Shown here piece by piece: positions 54,567-63,653 of a stretch of DNA of 64,000 nucleotides. How positions within the stretch are numbered: position 1 is the first letter of the stretch; every line of letters begins with the position of its first letter. Both the position numbers and the translations under genes were made by a program. Under the pieces are notes generated by a model that worked only from the letters and a program-made list of their open reading frames with translations, was not told the DNA's origin and searched no databases. The stretch comes from Bacteroidia bacterium (GTDB taxonomy: Bacteria > Bacteroidota > Bacteroidia > Chitinophagales > Chitinophagaceae): NCBI GenBank assembly GCA_030426665.1, contig JAUHYD010000007.1, positions 62,001 to 126,000 on the forward strand. The letters run 5' to 3'.

Positions 54567-54965
54567 ATGAAACTAAGGATTTTTACAAGCATGTTGTTGG
54601 TAGTACTTTTATCAGCATTCAATTCATTTACAGCAAGCGCTTGTGGCGACTGCAAATCAGCAACAAAATGTTGCAGTCATTACAGGCATCATAGCTGCCG
54701 TGGTCATAACAACTATATGTATGGCCCGGATGGTTGGTATGCAAAGCACAAAAAAGCATGTTGCAACAAAGAAAAATCTTGCAGCAAAAAAGCTACTTGT
54801 TCTAAGAGCACGTCTTGCCACAAATCTATGTGCGGTCGCTCTTGCCACCATACATATCGTCGTGCATACTACCACGAAGATTGCTGCGGTCATGGTTATC
54901 TGACTACTGGTTGTGAAAAAAAATGCAACAAGAGCAAAGATACTGACGACGACAACGACGACTAG
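54567..54965 (+). CDS. Small exported Cys/His-rich protein
   Basis: A 132-residue protein. The start at 54567 opens a signal peptide (MKLRIFTSMLLVVLLSAFNS, cleaved near ASA). The mature part of about 106 residues has 16 Cys and 10 His, including pairs CC at four places (KCC, ACC, DCC) and several CxxxC/CxxC patterns (CGDC, CSKKATC, CHKSMC, CEKKC), and an Asp-rich tail (DTDDDNDD). This composition fits metal (Zn/Cu/Fe) binding or a disulfide-rich fold outside the inner membrane. I recognise no known family. It follows lipA by 173 nt and has a strong terminator at 54990, so it is transcribed alone. The function is unknown. Confidence 0.8.
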   Translation: MKLRIFTSMLLVVLLSAFNSFTASACGDCKSATKCCSHYRHHSCRGHNNYMYGPDGWYAKHKKACCNKEKSCSKKATCSKSTSCHKSMCGRSCHHTYRRAYYHEDCCGHGYLTTGCEKKCNKSKDTDDDNDD

Positions 54966-54989
54966 TCATTGATCATCAACAAATATTTT

Positions 54990-55019
54990 AAAAGAGCCGC
55001 AATCATTTGCGGCTCTTTT
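54990..55019. terminator. Rho-independent terminator after the Cys/His-rich gene
   Basis: AAAAGAGCCGC / GCGGCTCTTTT forms an 11-bp stem with an 8-nt loop. A- and T-runs on both flanks make it bidirectional in form. It lies 24 nt after the stop codon. Confidence 0.88.
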
Positions 55020-55091
55020 ACGTTTATAGATTTCAGTGCAATGATGGCGCTGGAATCCACTCGGTATCGAGTTTTCACGTATTTTAGCACC

Positions 55092-58085
55092 ATGAAGCAA
55101 TACCTTTTACTTGTGCTTGCAATAGTATCCGGCGCATCCACTCATGGCCAAACCTATTGGCAGCAACATGTTGACACCAAAATAGAGGTAACATTAGATG
55201 ACAGGGCTAATATGTTGCACGGATATGAAGAGCTGACTTACACCAACTACTCACCGGATACACTAAAATTTATCTATATTCATCTTTGGCCTAATGCCTA
55301 CAAAAATGACCACACACCATTTGCGCGACAAATGGAAATCACCGGTAAAAAGGATTTTTATTATTCAACAAAAGAGCAAAGAGGATACATCGATAGCCTG
55401 CAATTCAGAGTCGGCGACCTGAGCACAGATATAAATACAACCACAAACGCACCGGATATTGCCAGAGTAAATCTGCCCTACCCTCTGGTTCCGGGAGAAA
55501 AAGTCACACTCACTACGCCATTTCGGGTAAAACTACCTGAGGTATTTTCAAGAAGTGGTCATACAGGGCAAGCATATTATGTTTCGCAATGGTTTCCGAA
55601 GCCGGCAGTTTATGACAGCAAAGGCTGGCACCCCTTATCTTATGTCGACCAGGGCGAGTTTTACAGTGAGTTCGGGTCATACGACGTCACCGTAACGCTC
55701 CCTCAAAACTATGTAATACTGGCTACCGGAAATTGTGTTACCACATCAGAAAATGAGTGGTTGGATGAGGTATCGAAAAGACAATTACCTCCCGACACCT
55801 TGGGCAAAGACCAATACCCACCGAGTGCAACAAGTTTCAAGAGCGTAAGGTTCACCGAAGACAACGTACACGATTTTGCCTGGTTTGCTGATAAAAGGTT
55901 TATCGTAAGAAAAGACACCGTATTGTCGCCCGGCACTTCAAAAGTCATCACTACATGGACCGCATTTTTACCCGGATTTCATGATAGTTGGAAAAACGCC
56001 AATGACTATCTCAAAGAGGCTGTAAAAAGTTATGGCGAGCGCGTTGGTCCATACCCGTACAATACCATTAAAGCTGTACTTGGCGATATGCGATCAGGCG
56101 GAGGTATGGAATACCCGACCGTAACCTTAATTGACACAAAAAGCTCATCAAGCCTCAGAACAGTCATTATTCATGAAGCAGGACACAACTGGTTTTATGG
56201 CATGCTGGGCAGCAACGAGCGAGCAAACGCGTGGATGGATGAAGGACTAAATACTTTCTATGAGCAAAAAACAACTGCTTCCAACGGTAAAATGTCATTG
56301 GCAAAGAAAACAGGGTTAGACGAGTCCTTGTTTTATTATCATCTTGCCGCTTCAGGAAATGACCAACCAATTAATACACATGCGGAAAATTTCCGAAATA
56401 TGAACTATGGTATAGACGTCTACTATAAAACATCTCTGATGCTTCAATGGTTAGAGCAGTATATGACGGAAGACTCATTTGCAGTCGGCATGAAGGATTA
56501 TTTTGATAAGTGGCATTTCAAACACCCCTATCCCGCAGACTTTAGAGCAATTATGCAAAGCCATACCGACAAATCGCTCGATTGGTTTTTTGATACAATC
56601 CTGAATACCGATAAACGAATTGATTTTAAGATTACGAAAACGCGCACTAATGATGGGGTTACGGTTGCTACGCTTAAAAACAATACAGGGGTTGTGGCAC
56701 CACTACACGTAGGAGTGTACAAAGATGATAGCTTGCTGACAAGCGTGTGGACCGAGCCTTTTGCAGACAAGACAACAATCACCTTCGCTCAGCCCGGCTG
56801 GAACAAACTACGCGTTGAAGACGAAATACCGGATGCAAAAACCGCAAATAACGCCTATCGGAAACGAGCACTATTCCATCATTTCGGCATTGCTCTGAAG
56901 CCTTTCCTGGGTACCAACAGAATAGAAAAAGACAAACTATTTATGGGCCTGTCTACCGGCAGTAACAAATATGACGGTATCATGCTCGGCCTGGTGCTGC
57001 ACAACCTCACCATTCCGGAGAACAGATTTTCATTTGCCATTGCACCCCTGTTTTCATTTAACACAGAAACTATCAATGGAGCTGGCTCCATTGGCTATAC
57101 ATGGTTCCCCAACAGTACATTTCACGACATTATGCTAAATGTAGATGCAAAGTCTTTCCATAATAATGTCACGGATTACAACCTGACGAAACCCCTATAT
57201 ACACGTTATATCAAAGTAGCGCCCTCACTTATCTTCACCTTCAAAGAGCGCAACCCGTTAAGCACCGTCACACGAACACTTGTGCTAAAAGAGTACAATA
57301 TCAATGAGGAGGAAATTAACTTTGGCAGCGACAGCCTTGCTAAACCATCGTTAACCAATTCGAACAACATTTACTTTGGTCTGCGGTATCAGCACAAAAA
57401 CGAACGCACCTATAACCCGTTCAGCTATGAGCTGGACGCGCACGGCAACGGCGATTTTGCAAAATTAAACCTTCAGGGAAATATAAAAATAGACTATAAC
57501 ACCCGACGAAAGGCCTTATATGTACGTGGCTACTTCGGAAAGTTCTTTGCCTTTAACAACGACCCGGCTGCCACCAGCCGATATTGGCTGAATGCAACAT
57601 ATGGCGGCATGAATGACTATCTGTATGACGGTACTTACCGCGGTAGAAATGTAAACGACGGCTTTTCCGGACAACAAATATCTTCTGTACAGGAGGGAGG
57701 GTTTAAAATCCCCGTCTATAACGGCGCCTACAGATCTGACAATTGGATGGCTGCCGTCAACCTGAAAACAGACCTACCAAAAATCGGACTGCCTATCCGT
57801 CTCTTCTTGGATGCAGGACTAGTACCGAACCCCAACCCCGGATTCAACAACGTAAAAAGTACACTGTCCCTTTTTGATGCCGGTATAGAAGTGTACCTTT
57901 CAAACGACATCGTCAGTTTCTATTTCCCACTGTTGATGAGCAATGATTTTCACGATTACCTGAGTAGCACATTCGGCAACAGTAAATTATTTGCACGTAG
58001 CATATCATTCACCATTCACCTCCAAAACATAATATGGCTCCGAACACCATCGAGACTATTAACATCGATGCTGAAAAACAATTAG
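55092..58085 (+). CDS. M1-family zinc metallopeptidase, second copy
   Basis: A 997-residue exported peptidase. The start at 55092 gives a signal peptide (MKQYLLLVLAIVSGASTHGQ); a longer frame would include the terminator hairpin and is rejected. The zinc motif HEAGH is at residues 361-365 and the third ligand Glu384 lies in WMDEGLNTFYE, giving HExxH-x18-E. GGMEYPTVT just upstream is the substrate-anchoring loop. From about residue 620, the C-terminal half is beta-rich and has barrel-like strands (as in the paralogue at 2247). The gene stands alone behind a terminator. The two relatives share the length and design, so they may act on different peptides or at different sites. Confidence 0.9.
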   Translation: MKQYLLLVLAIVSGASTHGQTYWQQHVDTKIEVTLDDRANMLHGYEELTYTNYSPDTLKFIYIHLWPNAYKNDHTPFARQMEITGKKDFYYSTKEQRGYIDSLQFRVGDLSTDINTTTNAPDIARVNLPYPLVPGEKVTLTTPFRVKLPEVFSRSGHTGQAYYVSQWFPKPAVYDSKGWHPLSYVDQGEFYSEFGSYDVTVTLPQNYVILATGNCVTTSENEWLDEVSKRQLPPDTLGKDQYPPSATSFKSVRFTEDNVHDFAWFADKRFIVRKDTVLSPGTSKVITTWTAFLPGFHDSWKNANDYLKEAVKSYGERVGPYPYNTIKAVLGDMRSGGGMEYPTVTLIDTKSSSSLRTVIIHEAGHNWFYGMLGSNERANAWMDEGLNTFYEQKTTASNGKMSLAKKTGLDESLFYYHLAASGNDQPINTHAENFRNMNYGIDVYYKTSLMLQWLEQYMTEDSFAVGMKDYFDKWHFKHPYPADFRAIMQSHTDKSLDWFFDTILNTDKRIDFKITKTRTNDGVTVATLKNNTGVVAPLHVGVYKDDSLLTSVWTEPFADKTTITFAQPGWNKLRVEDEIPDAKTANNAYRKRALFHHFGIALKPFLGTNRIEKDKLFMGLSTGSNKYDGIMLGLVLHNLTIPENRFSFAIAPLFSFNTETINGAGSIGYTWFPNSTFHDIMLNVDAKSFHNNVTDYNLTKPLYTRYIKVAPSLIFTFKERNPLSTVTRTLVLKEYNINEEEINFGSDSLAKPSLTNSNNIYFGLRYQHKNERTYNPFSYELDAHGNGDFAKLNLQGNIKIDYNTRRKALYVRGYFGKFFAFNNDPAATSRYWLNATYGGMNDYLYDGTYRGRNVNDGFSGQQISSVQEGGFKIPVYNGAYRSDNWMAAVNLKTDLPKIGLPIRLFLDAGLVPNPNPGFNNVKSTLSLFDAGIEVYLSNDIVSFYFPLLMSNDFHDYLSSTFGNSKLFARSISFTIHLQNIIWLRTPSRLLTSMLKNN

Positions 58086-58118
58086 AGCAATCGCAGAGAC
58101 ATGAAGCATATGTTTTCG

Positions 58119-61100
58119 TTATGCACCAACTTTAACTTTCACGCCACTTTCCTTGTGCTTGTTCTTGTGTCTGTCGTCATTTGCTATCGCTTTCAGGCGT
58201 TTTTCGTTGTCGCTTAATTTCTTATCAATCAACATCAGGTATGGGTCTACAACCACCTTGTATGGCTTATCCGCAACCGGAATAGAAAGCTTCGTCGCTC
58301 CAGAATCCAACTTAAACCGCACCATCGTCGCCAAAGTATCCTTGGTTCTATAAATACCTATGTCTACATAATTGCTACCGGGTGCTAATGTTTCTTTACC
58401 TGTACTGTCGGCATAATATTTCTTACTATCTACCGTCAGATTTACAAGGTACCCCTTACCCTCCTTACTTACTTTCGCATCCACTATCTTATTATCATAC
58501 AACGTTATCTTCTGAAAAGCATCTGTGATAAAGTACTGCATAGAATCCGGAGCAGAACGCCTGATGGACGCTATGAGGTCTAGCGTTGTGGGGTAAGGTG
58601 CACCCTGAAAAGCGAACTGCCTGAGGAACCTGCTAACGGCATGGTTGAGGCTATCTTCACCAAGGTACTTGTTGAGTGCATGCATCAATACCCCACCTTT
58701 CTGGTATAGAATATAACCCTGCCCCGCATCTGCGTATGCCCACGGTTTTTCCTTTTCAGATTCTCCAGATCTGGCCGTCAGATATTTATCCATTTCTATT
58801 TGCAAAAACTTCCGGATGCGTTCTACGCCATACTCACGCTCCATAACCATTATAGAGCCATACTGCGCCAATGATTCGGAAAGAATATTAGAACCCTCTA
58901 CATCTGCCCCTACCACCTGGTGGGCAAACCACTGATGCGCAACCTCGTGCGCCGTCACATAAAACGGATAGTCCAGGTCGTCCTTGTCATCATCATCCAC
59001 GTCGGCAATAAAGCCAATTGACTCCGAAAACGGAATTGTATTGGGGAAAGACTGAGCAAACGTAGCATATCTGGGAAATTCGAGAATACGGACCTGCCTG
59101 TGCTGATACGGAGAAAATACATCTGAGTAGTACGTAAGCGACTGCTTAATACCATGGAGCATTCTATCCAAATTGTACTCATGCCCTTTGTTGTAGTAGA
59201 TTTCCAGATTTACACCCTTCCACTTATCTTTTTTCACTTCATATCGAGCCGAAAGGAACGAGTAGAAATTAAGAATCGGGCTGTCCATCTTATAATGAAA
59301 ATACTTTCGCCCTTTGTCTGTCCACTCGCGCTGAAGGTAGCCCGGAGCCACGGCTATCTGGTCCGGAACCGTACTCACAGTAGCATCAAAACTTATAAAA
59401 TCTGCATCATGGATAAATAAATTGTGTTGCCAAGCCGCTGTATCAGTTATTGAATTAGCTGTTCTGCGATAAGCTAAACCATGAGTCTTACGGTCTGCAT
59501 TATTAGAAAGCTCAAAACCGTCATCATAGCCAATTGCGGGCAAAATAGATTTGTTGTTGACAAATGTACCGTTGTAAACCGGCGTCCTCAGACCTGTGAA
59601 ATTATGCTGAAAACCCTTTGTCACCATCGTCATATCAAATGCCAACGTCGCGGTATCACCGGGCTGCAATGGCTGCCGAAGACGATAAATCCTATACCCG
59701 ATTGCACTGTCATTTACAAGTAAACTAGCTTCGCGACTCAACGTCATTTCCGTGATTGTCATTTCCGTCGGAACAATAATGTGTACCGAATCTATCACAG
59801 CATTTGTCTTGTTCTTGATACCATATGTACCTGATGTATGCAATCCTCGTTTATAAGGATACAAGTCTACATTCAGCTTTACGTCGGTAATCTTTGGCTG
59901 AGGACTGTTCTTGTACTTGCCGTAGGTCTTTTCATATTTCACTTGTTCTTTCTGTTGCTCGTAGTTAGACCTGTACTTGTTCAAAACGTTGGTATTATAA
60001 TATATAAATCCTCCGCACGACAGAAACAAAACCAGAGCACCAACTATTAATAGCTGCGACTTTCTAAAAGAAGAACCTCCCGATTCCGCCAGACGCATTC
60101 TAAAAGACTTATTAATACCACGAGCCCAGAATATGGATGATAGCCCTGCCAACACGATGCAAAATGCACCCCAGTATAATTTAAAAATAAGGAAAGGATA
60201 AGTTACGTGGCCAAAACCATTCATATCTGAATAAACGACACCGGGGTCCGAAGAGAAAACAAATAGATTGTGCTTCAGAACTAAGAAAGCAAACACACTG
60301 TTCCATATATAAAAGAGTGCAACAATGAAGTAACCCAGATACTTGTTGCTCACCAAAGTCTGTACGAAGATTGAAACCACTGCCAGCATCCACAGGTCTA
60401 TCATCCGGAAACCAAACAAATACTGCAAATAAAGACCCAACTCGAGGTGTGTATAGCCCTGATACAGCTGAACACCAATACCGGCAATCATGATAACACC
60501 TAGCAGCAGTATCTGCATAAACATCAACCCTACCAGCTTGCTGATATAAAACACCCAATTGGGAACCGGTAACGCATCTAATATATTGCTCATCCGAAAC
60601 TCTCTGGCACGCCACACCAGCTCGCCGCCAAATAGTATGGTCAGAATAACAATAAAAATCTGAGACGTACCATCAAAAAAGAATACCAGAACTTGATACG
60701 TCACCGGAAATGTACTCGTTTCATACACATCTCCTATCTGTCCCGAAACCAGTAACAGCAGGAGCAACATGAAAAGAAGCATGATCTGAAAATAAACATT
60801 CCTCAGTAGCGTCTTGCATTCGTTAATTGCCAATCCCCATAAACTACGAAGCATGGCGCCCGTGGTATATAGCGGATGCACCGAAGGGAGTGACTCCCTT
60901 TGAAAAAATGAGGGTACGAAATCCATCTTTCCGGAAGAGATGATTTTTTTCGGCTTACTGAATGACAACCTTCTGGGACTTGAAGAGAACGAAAAGAAGG
61001 AATACCCTATCGCCCATATACCGGAGGCAATTGCCAGCCACAACAACCTGTTATAAAGAAACAACCCCTCCATCGACACTATCCTGTTGTTCTTTTCGAA

Positions 61101-61793
61101 CGTACTCCAGTGTTTGGAAATCGCCCGTTTGGCGAAGTTGCCCATAGGGTCGGCAAGTGCCGCAACTGTTTCCAGCTCCAGCTTCCCGAAAATAGCACTG
61201 GCCACTCCATTTGCAACAAAGAAAATAATGAGCGACAACCATATCACGAATATATCTCGGGATATCAGACTTACAGAAAAGAATATAGTTCCGCATATCA
61301 GCGCATTAGGAATAATGGTCTGCCAATACGTAGTAACATATGGAAGAAGCATAAAGGCACCTATCCTATCGGGATTCACCCAGGGCGAAACATACCCCAA
61401 CATAAGCCCGAAGGCAGGTCCGGTAAGAATAAGCAACGACACGAACATGGCCCCCGAAAAACGCCCGAACAGATACTGAAACCGACTGACAGGGGTTGTA
61501 AATATCATGGAATAGGTGTTATAGCTGAAATCCTTGAGCACGGCATTACCCACCACAGCTACAAGTATGATAAGTCCTATGTAATTGTTGATGGCGGAAT
61601 AAAATGCACCTATTATTATCGGAGCGTTTGCGAGAATCTTTTCCCCGCCTGTATTGAACTTCGCCTCCCGAAATGCACCTCCCGCAATCTGCGCAAGCAA
61701 GAAAGTAACAACAAACAACACCAGGAAATAAATATAAGTTGAGAGCGAGCGCATGAGCCGTCTTACCTCAAAAGAAAATATAGAACCAAACAT
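58119..61793 (-). CDS. ABC-2 permease fused to an M1-family peptidase
   Basis: A 1224-residue inner-membrane fusion. The first half has two ABC-2-like permease units, with about six helices in residues 15-280 and about six more in 330-600, separated by a cytoplasmic loop. After a transmembrane helix near 585-605 comes a large extracytoplasmic M1-like domain. The zinc motif HEVAH is at residues 949-953 and the third ligand Glu972 lies in LSESLAQY (HExxH-x18-E). The C-terminal Lys/His-rich tail (KNKHKESGVKVKVGA) is unusual. The ATPase partner gene is 18 nt upstream in the transcript (61812-62672), so the pair forms an ABC exporter or peptide-processing machine. Such fusions are known in Bacteroidota and some Proteobacteria, without a clear substrate. 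Confidence 0.88.
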   Translation of the reverse strand: MFGSIFSFEVRRLMRSLSTYIYFLVLFVVTFLLAQIAGGAFREAKFNTGGEKILANAPIIIGAFYSAINNYIGLIILVAVVGNAVLKDFSYNTYSMIFTTPVSRFQYLFGRFSGAMFVSLLILTGPAFGLMLGYVSPWVNPDRIGAFMLLPYVTTYWQTIIPNALICGTIFFSVSLISRDIFVIWLSLIIFFVANGVASAIFGKLELETVAALADPMGNFAKRAISKHWSTFEKNNRIVSMEGLFLYNRLLWLAIASGIWAIGYSFFSFSSSPRRLSFSKPKKIISSGKMDFVPSFFQRESLPSVHPLYTTGAMLRSLWGLAINECKTLLRNVYFQIMLLFMLLLLLLVSGQIGDVYETSTFPVTYQVLVFFFDGTSQIFIVILTILFGGELVWRAREFRMSNILDALPVPNWVFYISKLVGLMFMQILLLGVIMIAGIGVQLYQGYTHLELGLYLQYLFGFRMIDLWMLAVVSIFVQTLVSNKYLGYFIVALFYIWNSVFAFLVLKHNLFVFSSDPGVVYSDMNGFGHVTYPFLIFKLYWGAFCIVLAGLSSIFWARGINKSFRMRLAESGGSSFRKSQLLIVGALVLFLSCGGFIYYNTNVLNKYRSNYEQQKEQVKYEKTYGKYKNSPQPKITDVKLNVDLYPYKRGLHTSGTYGIKNKTNAVIDSVHIIVPTEMTITEMTLSREASLLVNDSAIGYRIYRLRQPLQPGDTATLAFDMTMVTKGFQHNFTGLRTPVYNGTFVNNKSILPAIGYDDGFELSNNADRKTHGLAYRRTANSITDTAAWQHNLFIHDADFISFDATVSTVPDQIAVAPGYLQREWTDKGRKYFHYKMDSPILNFYSFLSARYEVKKDKWKGVNLEIYYNKGHEYNLDRMLHGIKQSLTYYSDVFSPYQHRQVRILEFPRYATFAQSFPNTIPFSESIGFIADVDDDDKDDLDYPFYVTAHEVAHQWFAHQVVGADVEGSNILSESLAQYGSIMVMEREYGVERIRKFLQIEMDKYLTARSGESEKEKPWAYADAGQGYILYQKGGVLMHALNKYLGEDSLNHAVSRFLRQFAFQGAPYPTTLDLIASIRRSAPDSMQYFITDAFQKITLYDNKIVDAKVSKEGKGYLVNLTVDSKKYYADSTGKETLAPGSNYVDIGIYRTKDTLATMVRFKLDSGATKLSIPVADKPYKVVVDPYLMLIDKKLSDNEKRLKAIANDDRHKNKHKESGVKVKVGA

Positions 61794-61811
61794 AAAATTC
61801 GACTTTTGAGT

Positions 61812-62672
61812 TTAGGAAATATTAGAGAAGTAAATGTCTTCCAATGTAGCTTTCTCTGACGTAAAGCCATTTCCCGGATCTGTTTCACTGTATATAAGAA
61901 TCACCATTTGTCCGCCGGACAGTTTGGATAATACAAGCTTATATTGCTCCTGATAGCTCGCAACCTCTTCTTTTGCAACCCGCTTACTCCATATACAACC
62001 TTCATAATTTCTAAGTAGCTCTTCAGGGTTTCCGCGCTGTACCACCCTGCCCGCAGCAATGATTGCCATATCATTGCACAACTCACTCACATCATCCACA
62101 ATATGGGTAGACAGTATTATTACGATATTCTCGCCTATTTCGCTCAGCAGATTGTTAAATCGCAATCGCTCCGCCGGGTCAAGACCTGCTGTCGGTTCAT
62201 CAACAATTATTAGCTTGGGATTTCCGATCAACGCCTGCGCGATCCCAAAACGTTGCTTCATACCACCCGAGTAGCCACTCAGGAATTTACCCCGATGATT
62301 ATAAAGGTTCACCTGCTCCAGAAGTGCTTTTACCAACTCTTTTCTTTCCTTGTCATTCGCTATACCCTTCAGACGAGCGATATAATGCAGCATCTCCTCG
62401 GCGGAGATTTTGGGGTATACGCCAAACTCCTGTGGAAGATACCCCAACACCTTTCTCAACTCAGTCTTGTGCTTCATAACGTCCATTCCATCAAACGTTA
62501 TGGTACCACTGTCGGCGTCCTGTAATGTAGCTATGGTACGCATCAGCGACGACTTACCGGCACCGTTAGGGCCTAGCAACCCGAACATACCATTACCAAT
62601 GTCAAGGGTTACGTCTTTTAACGCCTGTACGCCATTGGGATAAGTCTTTGAAAGGTTGGAAATATGAAGCAT
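61812..62672 (-). CDS. ABC-transporter ATPase, partner of the permease-peptidase
   Basis: A 286-residue ATPase. Walker A is GPNGAGKS (34-41), the signature is GYSGGMKQR, Walker B is LIIVDEP with the D-loop TAGLD, and the switch His is in LSTHIVDD. The GFLLGPNG-type start and the overall size match the ABC-2 family ATP-binding subunits. It lies 18 nt before the permease-peptidase gene on the same strand and is the first gene of the unit. The start is the ATG at 62672, preceded by ACAAAACT. Together they would pump or sort a peptide-like compound that the M1 domain then trims, or couple proteolysis to transport; this is inference. Confidence 0.92.
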   Translation of the reverse strand: MLHISNLSKTYPNGVQALKDVTLDIGNGMFGLLGPNGAGKSSLMRTIATLQDADSGTITFDGMDVMKHKTELRKVLGYLPQEFGVYPKISAEEMLHYIARLKGIANDKERKELVKALLEQVNLYNHRGKFLSGYSGGMKQRFGIAQALIGNPKLIIVDEPTAGLDPAERLRFNNLLSEIGENIVIILSTHIVDDVSELCNDMAIIAAGRVVQRGNPEELLRNYEGCIWSKRVAKEEVASYQEQYKLVLSKLSGGQMVILIYSETDPGNGFTSEKATLEDIYFSNIS

Positions 62673-62893
62673 AGTTTTGTGGTTTTATGACTGTATATCG
62701 TCAAAATAGGATTTTTGTTACAGCATTTTCAAGAAAAATTTTCCAGACGGCAGGAATTAACCCTTTTTTTAACACTCTGAAGACCGGACATCAGCTTTGC
62801 CTTACACCCCATAGTGTGTAGGACGCTGCATATTTACCGACAAAATGCAGAAATGCACAAAGCACCTGCTTCGGGAAATGGCCATCTAACAAG

Positions 62894-62922
62894 CAAAAAA
62901 AAGGCTGCCTAAACGGCAGCCT
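62894..62922 (-). terminator. Rho-independent terminator of the gene at 62946
   Basis: AGGCTGCC / GGCAGCCT forms an 8-bp stem with a 5-nt loop, and a run of eight T follows on the minus strand. It lies 23 nt beyond the stop codon. Confidence 0.88.
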
Positions 62923-62945
62923 GTATATCTGAAACAAATTTTGTC

Positions 62946-63422
62946 TTAGTCATTGTAGTTAGGATTAGGCAACACAGTACGCTTGTTACAGTCACACTCG
63001 TCTGCTTCTTGATAAAATCTGCTCAATCGGTCTTTCACAACAAAGTCAACCTTTGTATCATCTTCATACACCAATTCACTAATAGCCCAGTTGCGACCGT
63101 TTGGCAAACATACATCTACCAATGCAACCTGATTGTAATCAATAACATCACCCACAATTCGACCCTGCTTTTCTACTACTTTGTTTTGTGAACGGGAATA
63201 ATATACATAGGATATACTCTTTATTTGCTTCTCCACTCTGTTCTTGATACGCAACGTATACTTTTGCATATTACAATCATAACAGCCGGAGCAATCCAGT
63301 TTAAAGGAGCACAAATAAAACATCTTTTTGTGCCTGAGATAGTCGATACTTTGCGCATCGCTACGCGCAGCAAACAAAACCGAAACTGTCAACAATAAGA
63401 GTATTCTCATTCGGGTTAGCAT
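62946..63422 (-). CDS. Small exported protein of unknown function
   Basis: A 158-residue protein if started at the ATG at 63422 (MLTRMRILLLLTVSVLFAAR); 63410 (MRILLLL) and 63458 are alternatives. The signal peptide is cleaved near SDAQS. The mature domain (about 135 residues) has a cysteine cluster near the start (CSFKLDCSGCYDC), and another pair in ECDCNK near the end, suggesting disulfides or a metal site. The middle is beta-rich (YTLRIKNRVEK, RIVGDVIDYNQVALVDVCLP). No family is recognised. It has a well-formed promoter at 63498-63526 and a strong terminator, so it is monocistronic. The neighbour to the right is divergent. Confidence 0.75.
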   Translation of the reverse strand: MLTRMRILLLLTVSVLFAARSDAQSIDYLRHKKMFYLCSFKLDCSGCYDCNMQKYTLRIKNRVEKQIKSISYVYYSRSQNKVVEKQGRIVGDVIDYNQVALVDVCLPNGRNWAISELVYEDDTKVDFVVKDRLSRFYQEADECDCNKRTVLPNPNYND

Positions 63423-63497
63423 AAATAGTCTATATTTTGATGATAAATCAATACCCATCAGGATGCATCGACAAAACTGATGGTGTATGACCTGCTA

Positions 63498-63526
63498 CAA
63501 ATATATAAAATGCGTCGTAAACGCAA
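63498..63526 (-). promoter_or_regulatory. Bacteroidota promoter (TTG, 18 nt, TATATTTG)
   Basis: On the minus strand, TTG (63524-63526) and TATATTTG (63498-63505) are separated by 18 nt. This is the tightest match to the TTG / TAnnTTTG pair in the window. It drives the small exported protein gene, with a leader of about 75 bases. Confidence 0.7.
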
Positions 63527-63653
63527 TGTTTTAGTTTTGGATATTTTTGTAGTCGCTTACAGGCAGACCACTATTCACAATAGATTGGCGAATTAAACCA
63601 ACTAGCGGTTAGATGTTTTCTGTACTTTTATTCGTCTATCAATTCGTTTTGCA

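Noticed and set aside
54643-54903. Alternative frames within the Cys/His-rich gene
   Set aside because: The chosen frame has a signal peptide and an ordered Cys/His pattern, followed by a terminator; the other frames are by-products of the biased codons.
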